NCBI RefSeq assembly: GCF_000359605.1
Contig: NZ_APML01000023.1
Location: 1 to 38,061 of the forward strand
Length of the DNA: 38,061 bases
From: Gracilibacillus halophilus YIM-C55.5
Lineage (GTDB): Bacteria; Bacillota; Bacilli; Bacillales; Amphibacillaceae
Reading direction: 5' to 3'
Shown here: piece after piece, positions 1-8,933 of the stretch
How positions within the stretch are numbered: position 1 is the first letter of the stretch
Layout of the letters: each line of letters begins with the position of its first letter
The notes under the pieces: model-generated
Told to the model about the DNA's origin: nothing
The model's database searches: none
Seen by the model: the letters and a program-made list of their open reading frames with translations, nothing else
Made by a program: the position numbers and the translations under genes

Positions 1-2196
1 TTTTACACCGCGTAAAAATGCTTGTTTATCTCCACAAATTACCAGTGATTGTTTCGCACGCGTTATCGCAGTATACAGTAAATTTTTCCGTAACATACGA
101 CGGTATCCTGAAATCACCGGCATCACGACAATAGAAAATTCACTACCTTGTGCTTTGTGAATGGACGTCGTAAAGGCATGCATAATATTTAATAAGTCAC
201 CTTTCGTATAAGCAACTTCTTTTTCATCAAATTCTACAACGAGTTGTTCTTCTTGTTCTTGATTTTCATCCTTTTCAAAAATGGCAACCACTTCACCGAT
301 ATCACCGTTAAACACCCCGTCTTCTGGCTGATTAACAAGTTGGATCACTTTATCACCTTTACGGTAAACGACATCCCCAAATGGCATTTCACGCAATCCT
401 GGTTTTGGCGGGTTTAACACACGTTGCAATTCGTCATTCAATTTATGAATCCCAGCTTTTGAACGATACATAGGAGCCAGCACTTGTACTTGACGAATAT
501 CGACACCTTTTTCCGTCGCTTTCTTGACAATTTGACTAACCATATCGACAATTTGGTCATCGTTACTCGGAAAGAAATTAAAATCACTAGCTTTCGTCAA
601 AGTTTCTTGCTCGAGCTGTCCGTTTTTAATATCGTGTGCGATCTGAATGATCTTTGAACCTTCTTTTTGCCGGTAAACTTCTTTCAGTTGAATGGATCGA
701 ATGACTTCACTTTGTAAGAGATCAGCTAACACTTGCCCCGGACCAACAGACGGAAGTTGATCTTCATCTCCTACAATCAAGACCTGCATATCACTCGGAA
801 TCGCACGGAATAATTGATAAGCTAGCCAAATATCCACCATGGAAAATTCATCTATCACTAATATTTTTCCTTTTAATTGATTCTCTTCATCTTTTTCAAA
901 CGATTCTTGCCCATCCCATCCAAGCAAACGGTGAATCGTCACACTTTGAATACCAGTTGACTCCTTCATCCGCTTGGCAGCACGGCCAGTAGGTGCAGTC
1001 AGCACAAATGGGAAATTATCAGGTTCATCATAATCATTAATATCCAAGGAATGTTCATGTATCGCTGCATACGCTTGAAGAATGCCTTTAATAACGGTTG
1101 TTTTTCCGGTCCCTGGCCCTCCGGTAAGAATCATGATTTTTTCACTTAATGCTGTTTCAATTGCCTGATATTGCTCTTTGCCATAACTAAGAACTTCTTC
1201 CTCTTCAATTTCGCCAACAATTTTTAATAATTCTGCATCCGTGAAGGTATTCTCTAACGACTTATCGCTTATTCGTTTTACTTGCGTGCAAAAGCCCGTT
1301 TCTGAGTAATACAGTGATGGCAAGTAAGCTTTTTCATCCATAATAATCATTTGTTTTTCTTTATTTAATGTAGCGATCTGTTCGGTCATTTTCTCCGCAT
1401 CAATTTGATTCGCTTCACCTTCCAGTAGCTCATCCATCTGTTCCAATAATACCTCTAACGGTAAGTACACGTGACCATCTTGAATACTATGTTGTAGTAA
1501 ATACATACAAGCTGCCTGAATGCGCGATGGATGATCAAGTGTTGTACCTTTTTGGCGAGCCATTTGGTCAGCTCTTAGAAAACCAAACCCTTCGACAGCA
1601 AATACAAACCGATAAGGGTTATCTTCCAATATAGAAAGGGTTTCATCTTGAAATTCACTATACATTTTCTGAGCCATTTTTAAGCCGAAACCATACTTTG
1701 TTAATTCGACAACGATCTGTTCGAACCCTTGATTCTCATGTAAAATTTGATAGATTTTCTTTTGTTTTTCTTTTGGAATGCCTTTTACCTTATCGAGTAC
1801 TGCTTCATCATCCAATATTTTTGATAAAGCTGTCTCTCCTAATGTATCAACAATTCGTTCTGCCGTTTTTTTACCTACACCAGGGAATAAATCGCTAGAG
1901 AGATAGGCAATAACTCCTTCTTTTGACTGTGGCAAGAATCGCTGGTAACTTTCGACTTGGAATTGACGACCGAATTTCTTATGTTCAACCATTCGACCAT
2001 AAAATTCATACGTCTCACCTGGATCAAGTCTACGAAAATATCCTTTCACTACAACCTCGGCATCATCGATAGGCTGATTGGTTTCGACGATTTTAATTTT
2101 AGCAATTGAGAAATGCTCTTTTTGATTTTCAAAAATGGTATAGATCATTTCTCCCTTAATGAAATTCCTTTGAGCCTCGTTCGATTGCATTTCCAT
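1..2196 (-). CDS. recD2: RecD2-type ATP-dependent DNA helicase (3' end outside window)
   Basis: RecD2 is a superfamily 1B 5'-to-3' DNA helicase of Firmicutes that works in repair and fork maintenance without RecBC. I translated the open frame directly; it has no stop within the window, so the C-terminus is missing. About 732 residues are present of a family length near 800. A helix-hairpin-helix-like stretch (LFPGVGKKTAERI) lies in the N-terminal third. Walker A (GGPGTGKTT) is near residue 359, motif II (VIDEFSMVD) follows, and motif VI (LYTAITRAK) lies close to the window edge. The start is ATG at 2196 with AAAGGAG about 10 nt upstream; an in-frame ATG two codons later is the alternative. 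It lies 15 bp downstream of the TPR gene, as in B. subtilis yrrB-yrrC, and is probably co-transcribed with it. Confidence 0.95.
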   Translation of the reverse strand, partial: MEMQSNEAQRNFIKGEMIYTIFENQKEHFSIAKIKIVETNQPIDDAEVVVKGYFRRLDPGETYEFYGRMVEHKKFGRQFQVESYQRFLPQSKEGVIAYLSSDLFPGVGKKTAERIVDTLGETALSKILDDEAVLDKVKGIPKEKQKKIYQILHENQGFEQIVVELTKYGFGLKMAQKMYSEFQDETLSILEDNPYRFVFAVEGFGFLRADQMARQKGTTLDHPSRIQAACMYLLQHSIQDGHVYLPLEVLLEQMDELLEGEANQIDAEKMTEQIATLNKEKQMIIMDEKAYLPSLYYSETGFCTQVKRISDKSLENTFTDAELLKIVGEIEEEEVLSYGKEQYQAIETALSEKIMILTGGPGTGKTTVIKGILQAYAAIHEHSLDINDYDEPDNFPFVLTAPTGRAAKRMKESTGIQSVTIHRLLGWDGQESFEKDEENQLKGKILVIDEFSMVDIWLAYQLFRAIPSDMQVLIVGDEDQLPSVGPGQVLADLLQSEVIRSIQLKEVYRQKEGSKIIQIAHDIKNGQLEQETLTKASDFNFFPSNDDQIVDMVSQIVKKATEKGVDIRQVQVLAPMYRSKAGIHKLNDELQRVLNPPKPGLREMPFGDVVYRKGDKVIQLVNQPEDGVFNGDIGEVVAIFEKDENQEQEEQLVVEFDEKEVAYTKGDLLNIMHAFTTSIHKAQGSEFSIVVMPVISGYRRMLRKNLLYTAITRAKQSLVICGDKQAFLRGVK

Positions 2197-2211
2197 TGCT
2201 AAAATACTCCT

Positions 2212-2877
2212 TTACTGATTGTCTTCTAGCATTTTCTCAATTTGCTGTTTTCCGTTCGCCGCCAAGACATGCTCGGGTTGAATCTCTAAAGCTTGATTGA
2301 AATAGGTAAGTGCTTGATCAATGTCTTCTTCAAAGAGGCTGACGACACCTAAATTATAATACGCATCACTATGATTTGCTTCCATCTCAAGCACTTGATG
2401 AAAGATTTCCTTTGCATGGTCCAACTGTTCGGTTTGCGCTAAGGCGAGTCCATATTGGAATTGCATATCGACATCTTCTTCATCCAGTTCAACTGCACGT
2501 TGTAAATATGGCAAGGCTAATTTGAACTGCTCATCATATAAGAAACATAGACCTAGCATAAAATAAGTATCTGCCTCTTCTAGTCCTAATTGTAACGCTT
2601 GTTGAAAGTGTTGTTTCGATTGGTCATATTGCTCCTGTTCAAAATAAGCATTGCCTAATCCATAATGTGCAGTCGCTGCTTTGTCATCAAGTTCTACTGC
2701 GCGTGAATAAAAACGCACCGCCCGTTCGTAATCATTCATATGTAAAAGTAAATTGCCAAAGTTAATATAATGCACCGGATCATCTGGATGCTTTTCAATC
2801 GCCTCTGTAAAATATTTCGCTGCTTCTTCCAATTTTCCTCCTTGCATATATTGAATGCCTGGATCCATCTCTGTCAT
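2212..2877 (-). CDS. Tetratricopeptide-repeat protein (YrrB-like)
   Basis: This 221-residue soluble protein consists almost entirely of TPR units of about 34 residues. Typical repeat residues recur from residue 5 to the C-terminus (for example INFGNLLLHMNDYERA and YYNLGVVSLFEEDIDQA). TPR proteins act as protein-interaction scaffolds. The B. subtilis orthologue by position, YrrB, sits between mnmA and recD2, and its partner is not certain. I chose ATG 2877 because GGAGGG lies 8 nt upstream; a longer reading from TTG at 2895 would put the ribosome-binding site inside the gene. No signal peptide or membrane segment is visible. The 15-bp gap to recD2 suggests co-transcription. Confidence 0.92.
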   Translation of the reverse strand: MTEMDPGIQYMQGGKLEEAAKYFTEAIEKHPDDPVHYINFGNLLLHMNDYERAVRFYSRAVELDDKAATAHYGLGNAYFEQEQYDQSKQHFQQALQLGLEEADTYFMLGLCFLYDEQFKLALPYLQRAVELDEEDVDMQFQYGLALAQTEQLDHAKEIFHQVLEMEANHSDAYYNLGVVSLFEEDIDQALTYFNQALEIQPEHVLAANGKQQIEKMLEDNQ

Positions 2878-3018
2878 AGTTGTTACCCTCCACAAGTTCT
2901 TTACTTCTGATTATCTTTTTATTTTATCATAAGAAAAATCGAGAAAATAGCGTTTCAAAAGAAGATACACTACAAACATCCTTTTCAATTAAACGATTTG
3001 TAGGGTTGTAAAATAAGT

Positions 3019-3049
3019 AAGGGACAGCCGATATTCAGGACTGTCCCTT
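3019..3049 (-). terminator. Hairpin downstream of mnmA
   Basis: A perfect 9-bp inverted repeat (AAGGGACAG / CTGTCCCTT) with a 13-nt loop begins 3 nt after the mnmA stop codon. On the minus strand it is followed by only a loose T-rich run, so it may be a leaky terminator separating mnmA from the TPR-recD2 pair. Confidence 0.7.
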
Positions 3050-3052
3050 GCC

Positions 3053-4168
<1,116 letters not shown>

Positions 4169-4183
4169 TCACCACCTTTATCT

Positions 4184-5329
4184 TTACATCGATGTTAATC
4201 GATGAATAATGGCAGCAACCTTTTGGGCTGCTTTGGTTACATTTTCATCTGTATTGGCTAAACCAAAACTGAATCGAATCGAATTCGTTGTAGATGGATG
4301 ATCTTCACCGAACATCGCACACAATACATGGGATGGCTCTACAGAACCAGCCGTGCAAGCACTACCACTTGAAGCTGCAACACCACTTAAGTCAAAATTG
4401 GTTAACATCGCTTCTACATTGGCGCCAGGAAAGCTAATATTTACAATGGTGGGAACCGTCTTTTGAAGGTCCCCGTTTACAGTAAAATCAACACCTTCAT
4501 CCTCTAAAGTGTTTAAAAATTGCTTTCGATAATTTGCGTATGTTTCATAGTTTTCATAGCGATGTTCATTGACAAGTTCAATCGCCTGTTGAAATCCTAC
4601 GATTCCTGCTACATTTTCGGTACCCGGACGGCGCTTGCGTTCTTGTTCACCACCATGTTGACGTGGATCAAGGATAACTTCTGTACCTGCATATAAAAAA
4701 CCGATGCCCTTTGGCCCATTGATTTTATGGGAGGATACGGTTAATAAATCAATTTGCATTTGTTCAACATCAATCGGTATCATCCCAAAGCCCTGAACAG
4801 CGTCACTATGAAAATAAGCTTGATGATTAGCGAGTCTTTCACCAATTTCCTCGACCGGTTGAATCACTCCTGTTTCATTATTCACCATCATAACAGATAC
4901 TAAGATGGTTTGATCCGTAAGTGCTTCATCAAATTGATCGAGTTGAATGTGACCTGCATCATCGACATCAAGGTAAGTGACTGAAAAGCCTTGTTTTTCT
5001 AAATGTTCTGCTGTGTGAAGGGTAGCATGATGTTCCATTTTCGTTGTAATAATATGCTTTCCCTTATCTTGATTCGCATAGGCGACACCTAATAATGCAA
5101 GATTGTCCGCTTCTGTTCCACCGCTCGTAAACGTAATAGCTTTTTCATTAGCGTTAATTGATTGGGCAGCGACTCGTCTTGCTTGATCGAGAAGCTTTCT
5201 TGCTTGTCTACCAAACCCATGAATACTAGAAGGATTGCCGAAAGTATCTTGCATAACAGTTGTCATCGCCTCAATCACTTTCGGGTGCATCGGCGTTGTT
5301 GCAGCATGATCTAAATAAATGGCTTCCAT
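4184..5329 (-). CDS. yrvO: Cysteine desulfurase (NifS/IscS class, MnmA partner)
   Basis: This PLP enzyme releases sulfur from L-cysteine as an enzyme-bound persulfide plus alanine. The 381-residue sequence has the class V aminotransferase fold. The PLP-binding lysine is Lys202 in SSHKINGPKG, with a TSGGTEADNLAL motif near residue 70. The persulfide-forming Cys325 is in SSGSACTAG. The loop length is that of group I (IscS/NifS) enzymes rather than SufS. It lies between cymR and mnmA, as B. subtilis yrvO does, so delivery of sulfur for tRNA 2-thiouridine is the most likely job; a wider Fe-S role is possible. That functional assignment rests on synteny. Confidence 0.93.
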   Translation of the reverse strand: MEAIYLDHAATTPMHPKVIEAMTTVMQDTFGNPSSIHGFGRQARKLLDQARRVAAQSINANEKAITFTSGGTEADNLALLGVAYANQDKGKHIITTKMEHHATLHTAEHLEKQGFSVTYLDVDDAGHIQLDQFDEALTDQTILVSVMMVNNETGVIQPVEEIGERLANHQAYFHSDAVQGFGMIPIDVEQMQIDLLTVSSHKINGPKGIGFLYAGTEVILDPRQHGGEQERKRRPGTENVAGIVGFQQAIELVNEHRYENYETYANYRKQFLNTLEDEGVDFTVNGDLQKTVPTIVNISFPGANVEAMLTNFDLSGVAASSGSACTAGSVEPSHVLCAMFGEDHPSTTNSIRFSFGLANTDENVTKAAQKVAAIIHRLTSM

Positions 5330-5381
5330 TCTCCAACCCTTCTTTCTATATCACAATAATCGCTTGCATCATTACATTCGC

Positions 5382-5801
5382 TTAGATATAAAACATATAT
5401 GGATCTTGGACACCTTTTTGCCCATAGTTTGATAAATCTTCAAGGGTCGTTGTGTCTAACACATTTTTGACCGCATCGCGAATTTTGATCCATAACTCTT
5501 GTTTAGCCGGTTCTTCTTCTTCAATTCCTTCTACTGGTGTAATCGGCCCTTCAAGAATACGAATAATATCACCAGCTGTAATCTCACCTGGTTTTTGTGC
5601 CAATACATAACCACCGTACGCACCACGAACACTTTTTACAAGTGATGCATTACGTAATGGGGCTACAAGCTGTTCTAAATAATGCTCAGAAAGCCCATTT
5701 TCTTGAGCAATCATTTTCAATGACATTGGGCCTGTTCCTTCATTTCTCGCAAGTTCGATCATGATCGTTAACCCATATCTTCCCTTAGTCGAAATCTTCA
5801 T
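5382..5801 (-). CDS. cymR: Rrf2-family cysteine metabolism repressor CymR
   Basis: CymR is the master repressor of cysteine uptake and synthesis in Bacillales; in B. subtilis it acts in complex with the cysteine synthase CysK. The 139-residue protein has the Rrf2 winged helix (MKISTKGRYGLTIMIELA at the N-terminus, recognition region around LSEHYLEQLVAPLR, wing at VRGAYGGY). It contains no cysteine at all, so it cannot bind the Fe-S cluster of IscR or NsrR, which agrees with CymR. It is the first gene of the minus-strand cymR-desulfurase-mnmA run and has GAGGTG before the ATG. It is divergent from rarA. Confidence 0.95.
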   Translation of the reverse strand: MKISTKGRYGLTIMIELARNEGTGPMSLKMIAQENGLSEHYLEQLVAPLRNASLVKSVRGAYGGYVLAQKPGEITAGDIIRILEGPITPVEGIEEEEPAKQELWIKIRDAVKNVLDTTTLEDLSNYGQKGVQDPYMFYI

Positions 5802-5874
5802 ACTTACACCTCATTTTTTCCATCTCATTCGAGTATATTCGAACCTATCGTTTAAAGACTTCCTATTTATTGTT

Positions 5875-5883
5875 ATTATAGCA
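5875..5883 (-). promoter_or_regulatory. Extended -10 promoter for cymR operon
   Basis: On the minus strand TGC-TATAAT forms a consensus extended -10 element about 75 bp upstream of the cymR ATG. No good -35 hexamer sits at 17 bp, as is common for extended -10 promoters. Confidence 0.65.
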
Positions 5884-6055
5884 TGAATGATATACTAATG
5901 ATATACGCTCGTGTACGTAAAAGTGATACATACTAAAATATCTTAATAAATATTAGCGAAAATTGTCAAGATACGTGCTTAAGCTACTGATCATTGATGA
6001 AATGATCCAAGCAGAACAAATATGTGCAAAGTAAAAAAGAAAGGACGAAAAATAT

Positions 6056-7320
6056 ATGGTCAAACAACCGTTAGCGTTTCGAATGCGCCCGCAACACATT
6101 GATGACGTGATTGGTCAATCACATCTCGTTGGCGAAGGAAAAATGATTCGCAGGATGGTCGAAGCAGACCGACTTCATTCAATGGTGCTTTATGGGCCAC
6201 CTGGTACGGGAAAAACATCACTTGCAATCGGAATTGCCAACAGTTAGGTATTCGCTATAAAATATTAAATGCAGCTATTGATCGTAAAAAAGATATGCAA
6301 GTCGCAGTGGAAGAAGCCAAAATGTCTCGTGAACTTGTTCTCATTCTTGACGAGGTTCACAGACTCGATAAAGCAAAGCAAGACTTTTTACTACCTCATG
6401 TCGAATCCAATCTCATCACACTTATCGGTTGTACGACGAGTAATCCATATCATTCAATCAACCCTGCCGTTCGTAGTCGTTCGCATATTTTTGAATTATA
6501 TCGATTGGAAGCAGAGGATATGTATCAAGCGATCGATCGGGCTTTGAATGACGAAGAAAATGGTTTAGGGGATATGCCGTTAACGATTGAAGATGAGGCG
6601 TTAGAACACTTTGCGAATGCAGCCAATGGTGATTTGCGAGCAGCGTTAAATGGATTGGAACTCGCTGCATTTTCTACACCGCGAACGAACGATGAAACGA
6701 TTGTCATTGATGTCGCCACTGCAGAAGCTTGTATGCAGAAAAAAAGCTTTTCCCATGACAACGGTGGAGATGCTCATTATGATGTGTTATCTGCCTTTCA
6801 AAAATCAATTCGCGGGAGTGATGTCGATGCAAGTCTCCATTATCTCGCTCGTTTAATTGAAGCAGGTGACTTAGACAGTATTGCCAGACGCATGCTCGTT
6901 TGTGCATATGAAGATATTGGACTCGCTAATCCTCAAGCTGGTCCTCGTGTTTTAGCAGCAGTAGAAACAGCAGAGCGCATTGGATTTCCTGAAGCCCGAA
7001 TCCCGCTATCTGTTGCCATTGTTGAACTTTGTTTATCACCGAAATCGAACACGGCTTATAAAGCAATGGATGCAGCTCTTTCTGATATTCGCGCAGGGGA
7101 TACGGGTGATGTTCCCATACATTTGAAAGATGCTCATTACAAAGGAGCTGAAACATTAGGACGTGGTGTGGATTATAAATACCCACATGCTTACGAAAGT
7201 GGCTGGGTAGAACAACAATATTTACCAAATAAACTCAAACAAAAACAATACTATCATCCGAAAGATACCGGTAAGTTCGAGAAGTCATTAAAGCAAATTT
7301 ATGAAAAGATAAAAAAATAA
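6056..7320 (+). CDS. rarA: Replication-associated recombination protein RarA/MgsA (frameshifted in this sequence)
   Basis: RarA is a clamp-loader-like AAA+ ATPase acting at stalled forks. The N-terminal segment (6056-6247) has Walker A GPPGTGKT at residues 47-54 and stops at TAG 6245. The rest continues in another frame from about 6244 with [10 protein letters not shown], Walker B ([11 protein letters not shown]), sensor 1 ([18 protein letters not shown]) and the conserved C-terminal domain ([33 protein letters not shown]). Restoring one T in the TT at 6244-6245 rejoins the frames into a 421-residue protein of normal family length. I infer a sequencing or assembly error, or a very recent mutation, because both halves are otherwise intact. 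AAAGGA lies upstream of ATG 6056. Confidence 0.93.
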
Positions 7321-7452
7321 TGTTTAAATCACTCCGAACTGGTCACAATAGGTAATAAGTTTTTATACGACAGGTGCTAATTACCAATCTATTAAATCAG
7401 CAACCAATAGATGAAAGAAACGATGAACCAGAAAAGACAGGAGTGAAAACAG

Positions 7453-8211
7453 ATGACGAAAGTACGTCAAGACGCATGGTCACATGAGGATGATCTATTA
7501 TTGGCAGAAACGGTGTTACGCCATATTCGAGAAGGAAGCACGCAATTACAAGCTTTTGAAGAAGTCGGCGACAAATTAAACCGTACCTCTGCCGCTTGTG
7601 GTTTTCGCTGGAATGCGGAAGTCCGTCAAAATTATGAACAAGCGATACAAATAGCTAAACGCCAACGAAAAGAACGTAAACGAGCGCTCGCGAAACAAAA
7701 TCAAAAGCAACAAACGGCAACAAGCGACAACGTATCTACTTTCGTAGACGATAATAAATCCGAATTTATTGACGTTGAAACTGTTGATGAAAGCGAGACA
7801 TTCCCGATTCTAAATTGGGAACAACCATCGGAATCCTTACCTATTCCACAAGAACCAGACGAACAGCCAGTGATTCATAGTATGCAGCAAGATCAGCCAG
7901 ATGTTCAACTAGATCAAGTGATTCAATATTTACAGCGTCTAAAAAATGATCAACAAGTTATGAAACAATCGCAACAACAAAATCAAGCACTTGTACAGGA
8001 AAAACAGCAATTACAAGAAAAAGTAACGACACAAGAAAAAAGAATCAAAGAACTGCAACAAGAGTTAACTACGATGAAAGAAGATTATCAAGCATTTATG
8101 CAAATTGTGGAACGGGCAAGGAAAATGGTTGTATTCGATGAGGAAGATTCTCGCCCTATCCCAAAATTCCGCATGGATAAAAACGGTAATCTAGAACAAG
8201 TTGCCAAATAA
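7453..8211 (+). CDS. RsfA-family (Myb/SANT-like) transcription factor
   Basis: This 252-residue protein has an N-terminal Myb/SANT-like helix-turn-helix (about residues 5-60: QDAWSHEDDLLLAETVLRHI followed by RTSAACGFRWN). That is the signature of the B. subtilis RsfA/YlbO/YwfN family of prespore-associated regulators. A basic patch (AKRQRKERKRA) follows, then an acidic, glutamine-rich linker, and a predicted coiled coil at about residues 150-235, probably for oligomerisation. ATG 7453 has AGGAGTGA upstream. It lies downstream of rarA in the same direction, at a place where B. subtilis carries tcdA (yrvM). A role in forespore gene control is inferred from the family. The exact paralogue cannot be named. 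Confidence 0.85.
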   Translation: MTKVRQDAWSHEDDLLLAETVLRHIREGSTQLQAFEEVGDKLNRTSAACGFRWNAEVRQNYEQAIQIAKRQRKERKRALAKQNQKQQTATSDNVSTFVDDNKSEFIDVETVDESETFPILNWEQPSESLPIPQEPDEQPVIHSMQQDQPDVQLDQVIQYLQRLKNDQQVMKQSQQQNQALVQEKQQLQEKVTTQEKRIKELQQELTTMKEDYQAFMQIVERARKMVVFDEEDSRPIPKFRMDKNGNLEQVAK

Positions 8212-8253
8212 CATCGAAAGAGATGAGGACAAAAAGAATATTTCGTTATCAAC

Positions 8254-8374
8254 GAGGCTGGGACAAAAGAGTAATTAAAAAGGAAAAATCCGAACATTAA
8301 AGTTTAAGTTTACATACCACTTAGGCAAAATTGTTCGGATTCTTGCTCTTGCTGTTTAGTTTTGTCCCAGCCTC
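8254..8374. repeat. Intergenic palindromic repeat, copy 1 (short form, 121 bp)
   Basis: The outer arms GAGGCTGGGACAAAA (8254-8268) and TTTTGTCCCAGCCTC (8360-8374) are perfect 15-bp inverted repeats. An inner stem pairs AATCCGAACA (8287-8296) with TGTTCGGATT (8332-8341). A T run follows on the plus strand, so it can terminate rsfA-like transcription. A second, longer copy with nearly identical arms lies at 27686-27929. Both copies sit between converging transcripts. Confidence 0.9.
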
Positions 8375-8430
8375 GTTTTTTCATATCATTTACGAACATT
8401 GTTATGGACTAAAGCAATACAAACGACTTT

Positions 8431-8514
8431 AGCGTGATGATGAGCGATAGGCGATGACGCCTGCGGGAACTCTCGCGAAACGAAAATCACGCTGAACGAG
8501 TTTTACGAGTTCAG
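8431..8514. repeat. Second repeat-like palindromic element
   Basis: AGCGTGAT (8431-8438) pairs with ATCACGCT (8486-8493), and CTGAAC (8492-8497) with GTTCAG (8509-8514). The core GATGACGCCTGCGGGA resembles the CCCGCAGGAGTC segment of the insert in the long repeat copy at 27.8 kb. It looks like a degenerate member of a dispersed GC-rich intergenic hairpin family and has no coding potential. Confidence 0.55.
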
Positions 8515-8584
8515 AGAAGTTGAGTCCGTGTATAAGATCATACATTAGAAAATGACTGATACCCCAACATATATTTTAGAGCCA

Positions 8585-8619
8585 CACAAAAACACACCCA
8601 CCGTTTCGATGGATGTGTT
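8585..8619 (-). terminator. Terminator downstream of 6S-1 RNA
   Basis: On the minus strand a 13-bp stem (AACACATCCATCG with CGGTGGGTGTGTT, including G-U pairs) closes a 3-nt loop and is followed by TTTTT. It lies about 20 nt beyond the expected 3' end of the 6S RNA. Confidence 0.75.
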
Positions 8620-8638
8620 GCGTGTACATTTCATCACT

Positions 8639-8839
8639 AATCCCAATTGTGCCGTCGGCCTACATGATGTTTTGATCCCGCTCGAGGCAGGTGGGTGCTC
8701 TGTCTTGTACTTCATGCGTCCACTATATCAATAAGTAGGTGGCATGCACACCATACAAGAACTCCGAGCTCCCAATGTATCAAAGTGTTCGGTCAAAACA
8801 GCAATTCTTCGACGGACACATCAGGATTTGATTGATTGT
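8639..8839 (-). ncRNA. bsrA: 6S-1 RNA (BsrA type)
   Basis: 6S RNA binds sigma-A RNA polymerase by mimicking an open promoter and is itself used as template for short product RNAs. The decisive sign is GTTCGGTCAAAACA at 8787-8800 on the plus strand. It matches the known B. subtilis 6S-1 product RNA (GUUCGGUCAAAACU) in 13 of 14 positions, and its complement lies in the expected 5' side of the central bubble, about 52 nt from the start. The ends pair imperfectly (TCCTGATGTG-CCGTCG with CGACGG-CACAATTGGGA), giving the usual long interrupted rod of about 200 nt. It lies just downstream of aspS, as bsrA does in B. subtilis. Both ends are estimates taken from promoter spacing and family length. Confidence 0.92.
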
Positions 8840-8845
8840 AAGTAA

Positions 8846-8874
8846 ATCATAGCATAGAATTTCATCTGTTTCAA
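8846..8874 (-). promoter_or_regulatory. Sigma-A promoter of 6S-1 RNA
   Basis: The minus strand has TTGAAA (8869-8874), a 17-bp spacer and TATGAT (8846-8851). This predicts initiation near A8839, so the RNA is made independently of aspS. Confidence 0.85.
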
Positions 8875-8933
8875 GTCGATCAATTAGTAATTTTTGTTAG
8901 TAAATGCTACCTTTCGTACCAAATTCGATCAAT

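Noticed and set aside
1698..1898. Plus-strand ORF inside recD2
   Set aside because: Shadow of the recD2 reading frame, which is continuous and carries all helicase motifs on the minus strand.
8254..8514. Possible CRISPR array or insertion sequence ends
   Set aside because: The repeats are palindromes in single copies without regular spacers, and no transposase ORF or terminal inverted repeats with target duplication are present.
8552..8734. 60-codon plus-strand ORF (MTDTPTYILEPHKN...)
   Set aside because: It lies antisense to the 6S-1 RNA and its terminator, has no ribosome-binding site and no protein-like conservation that I recognise.
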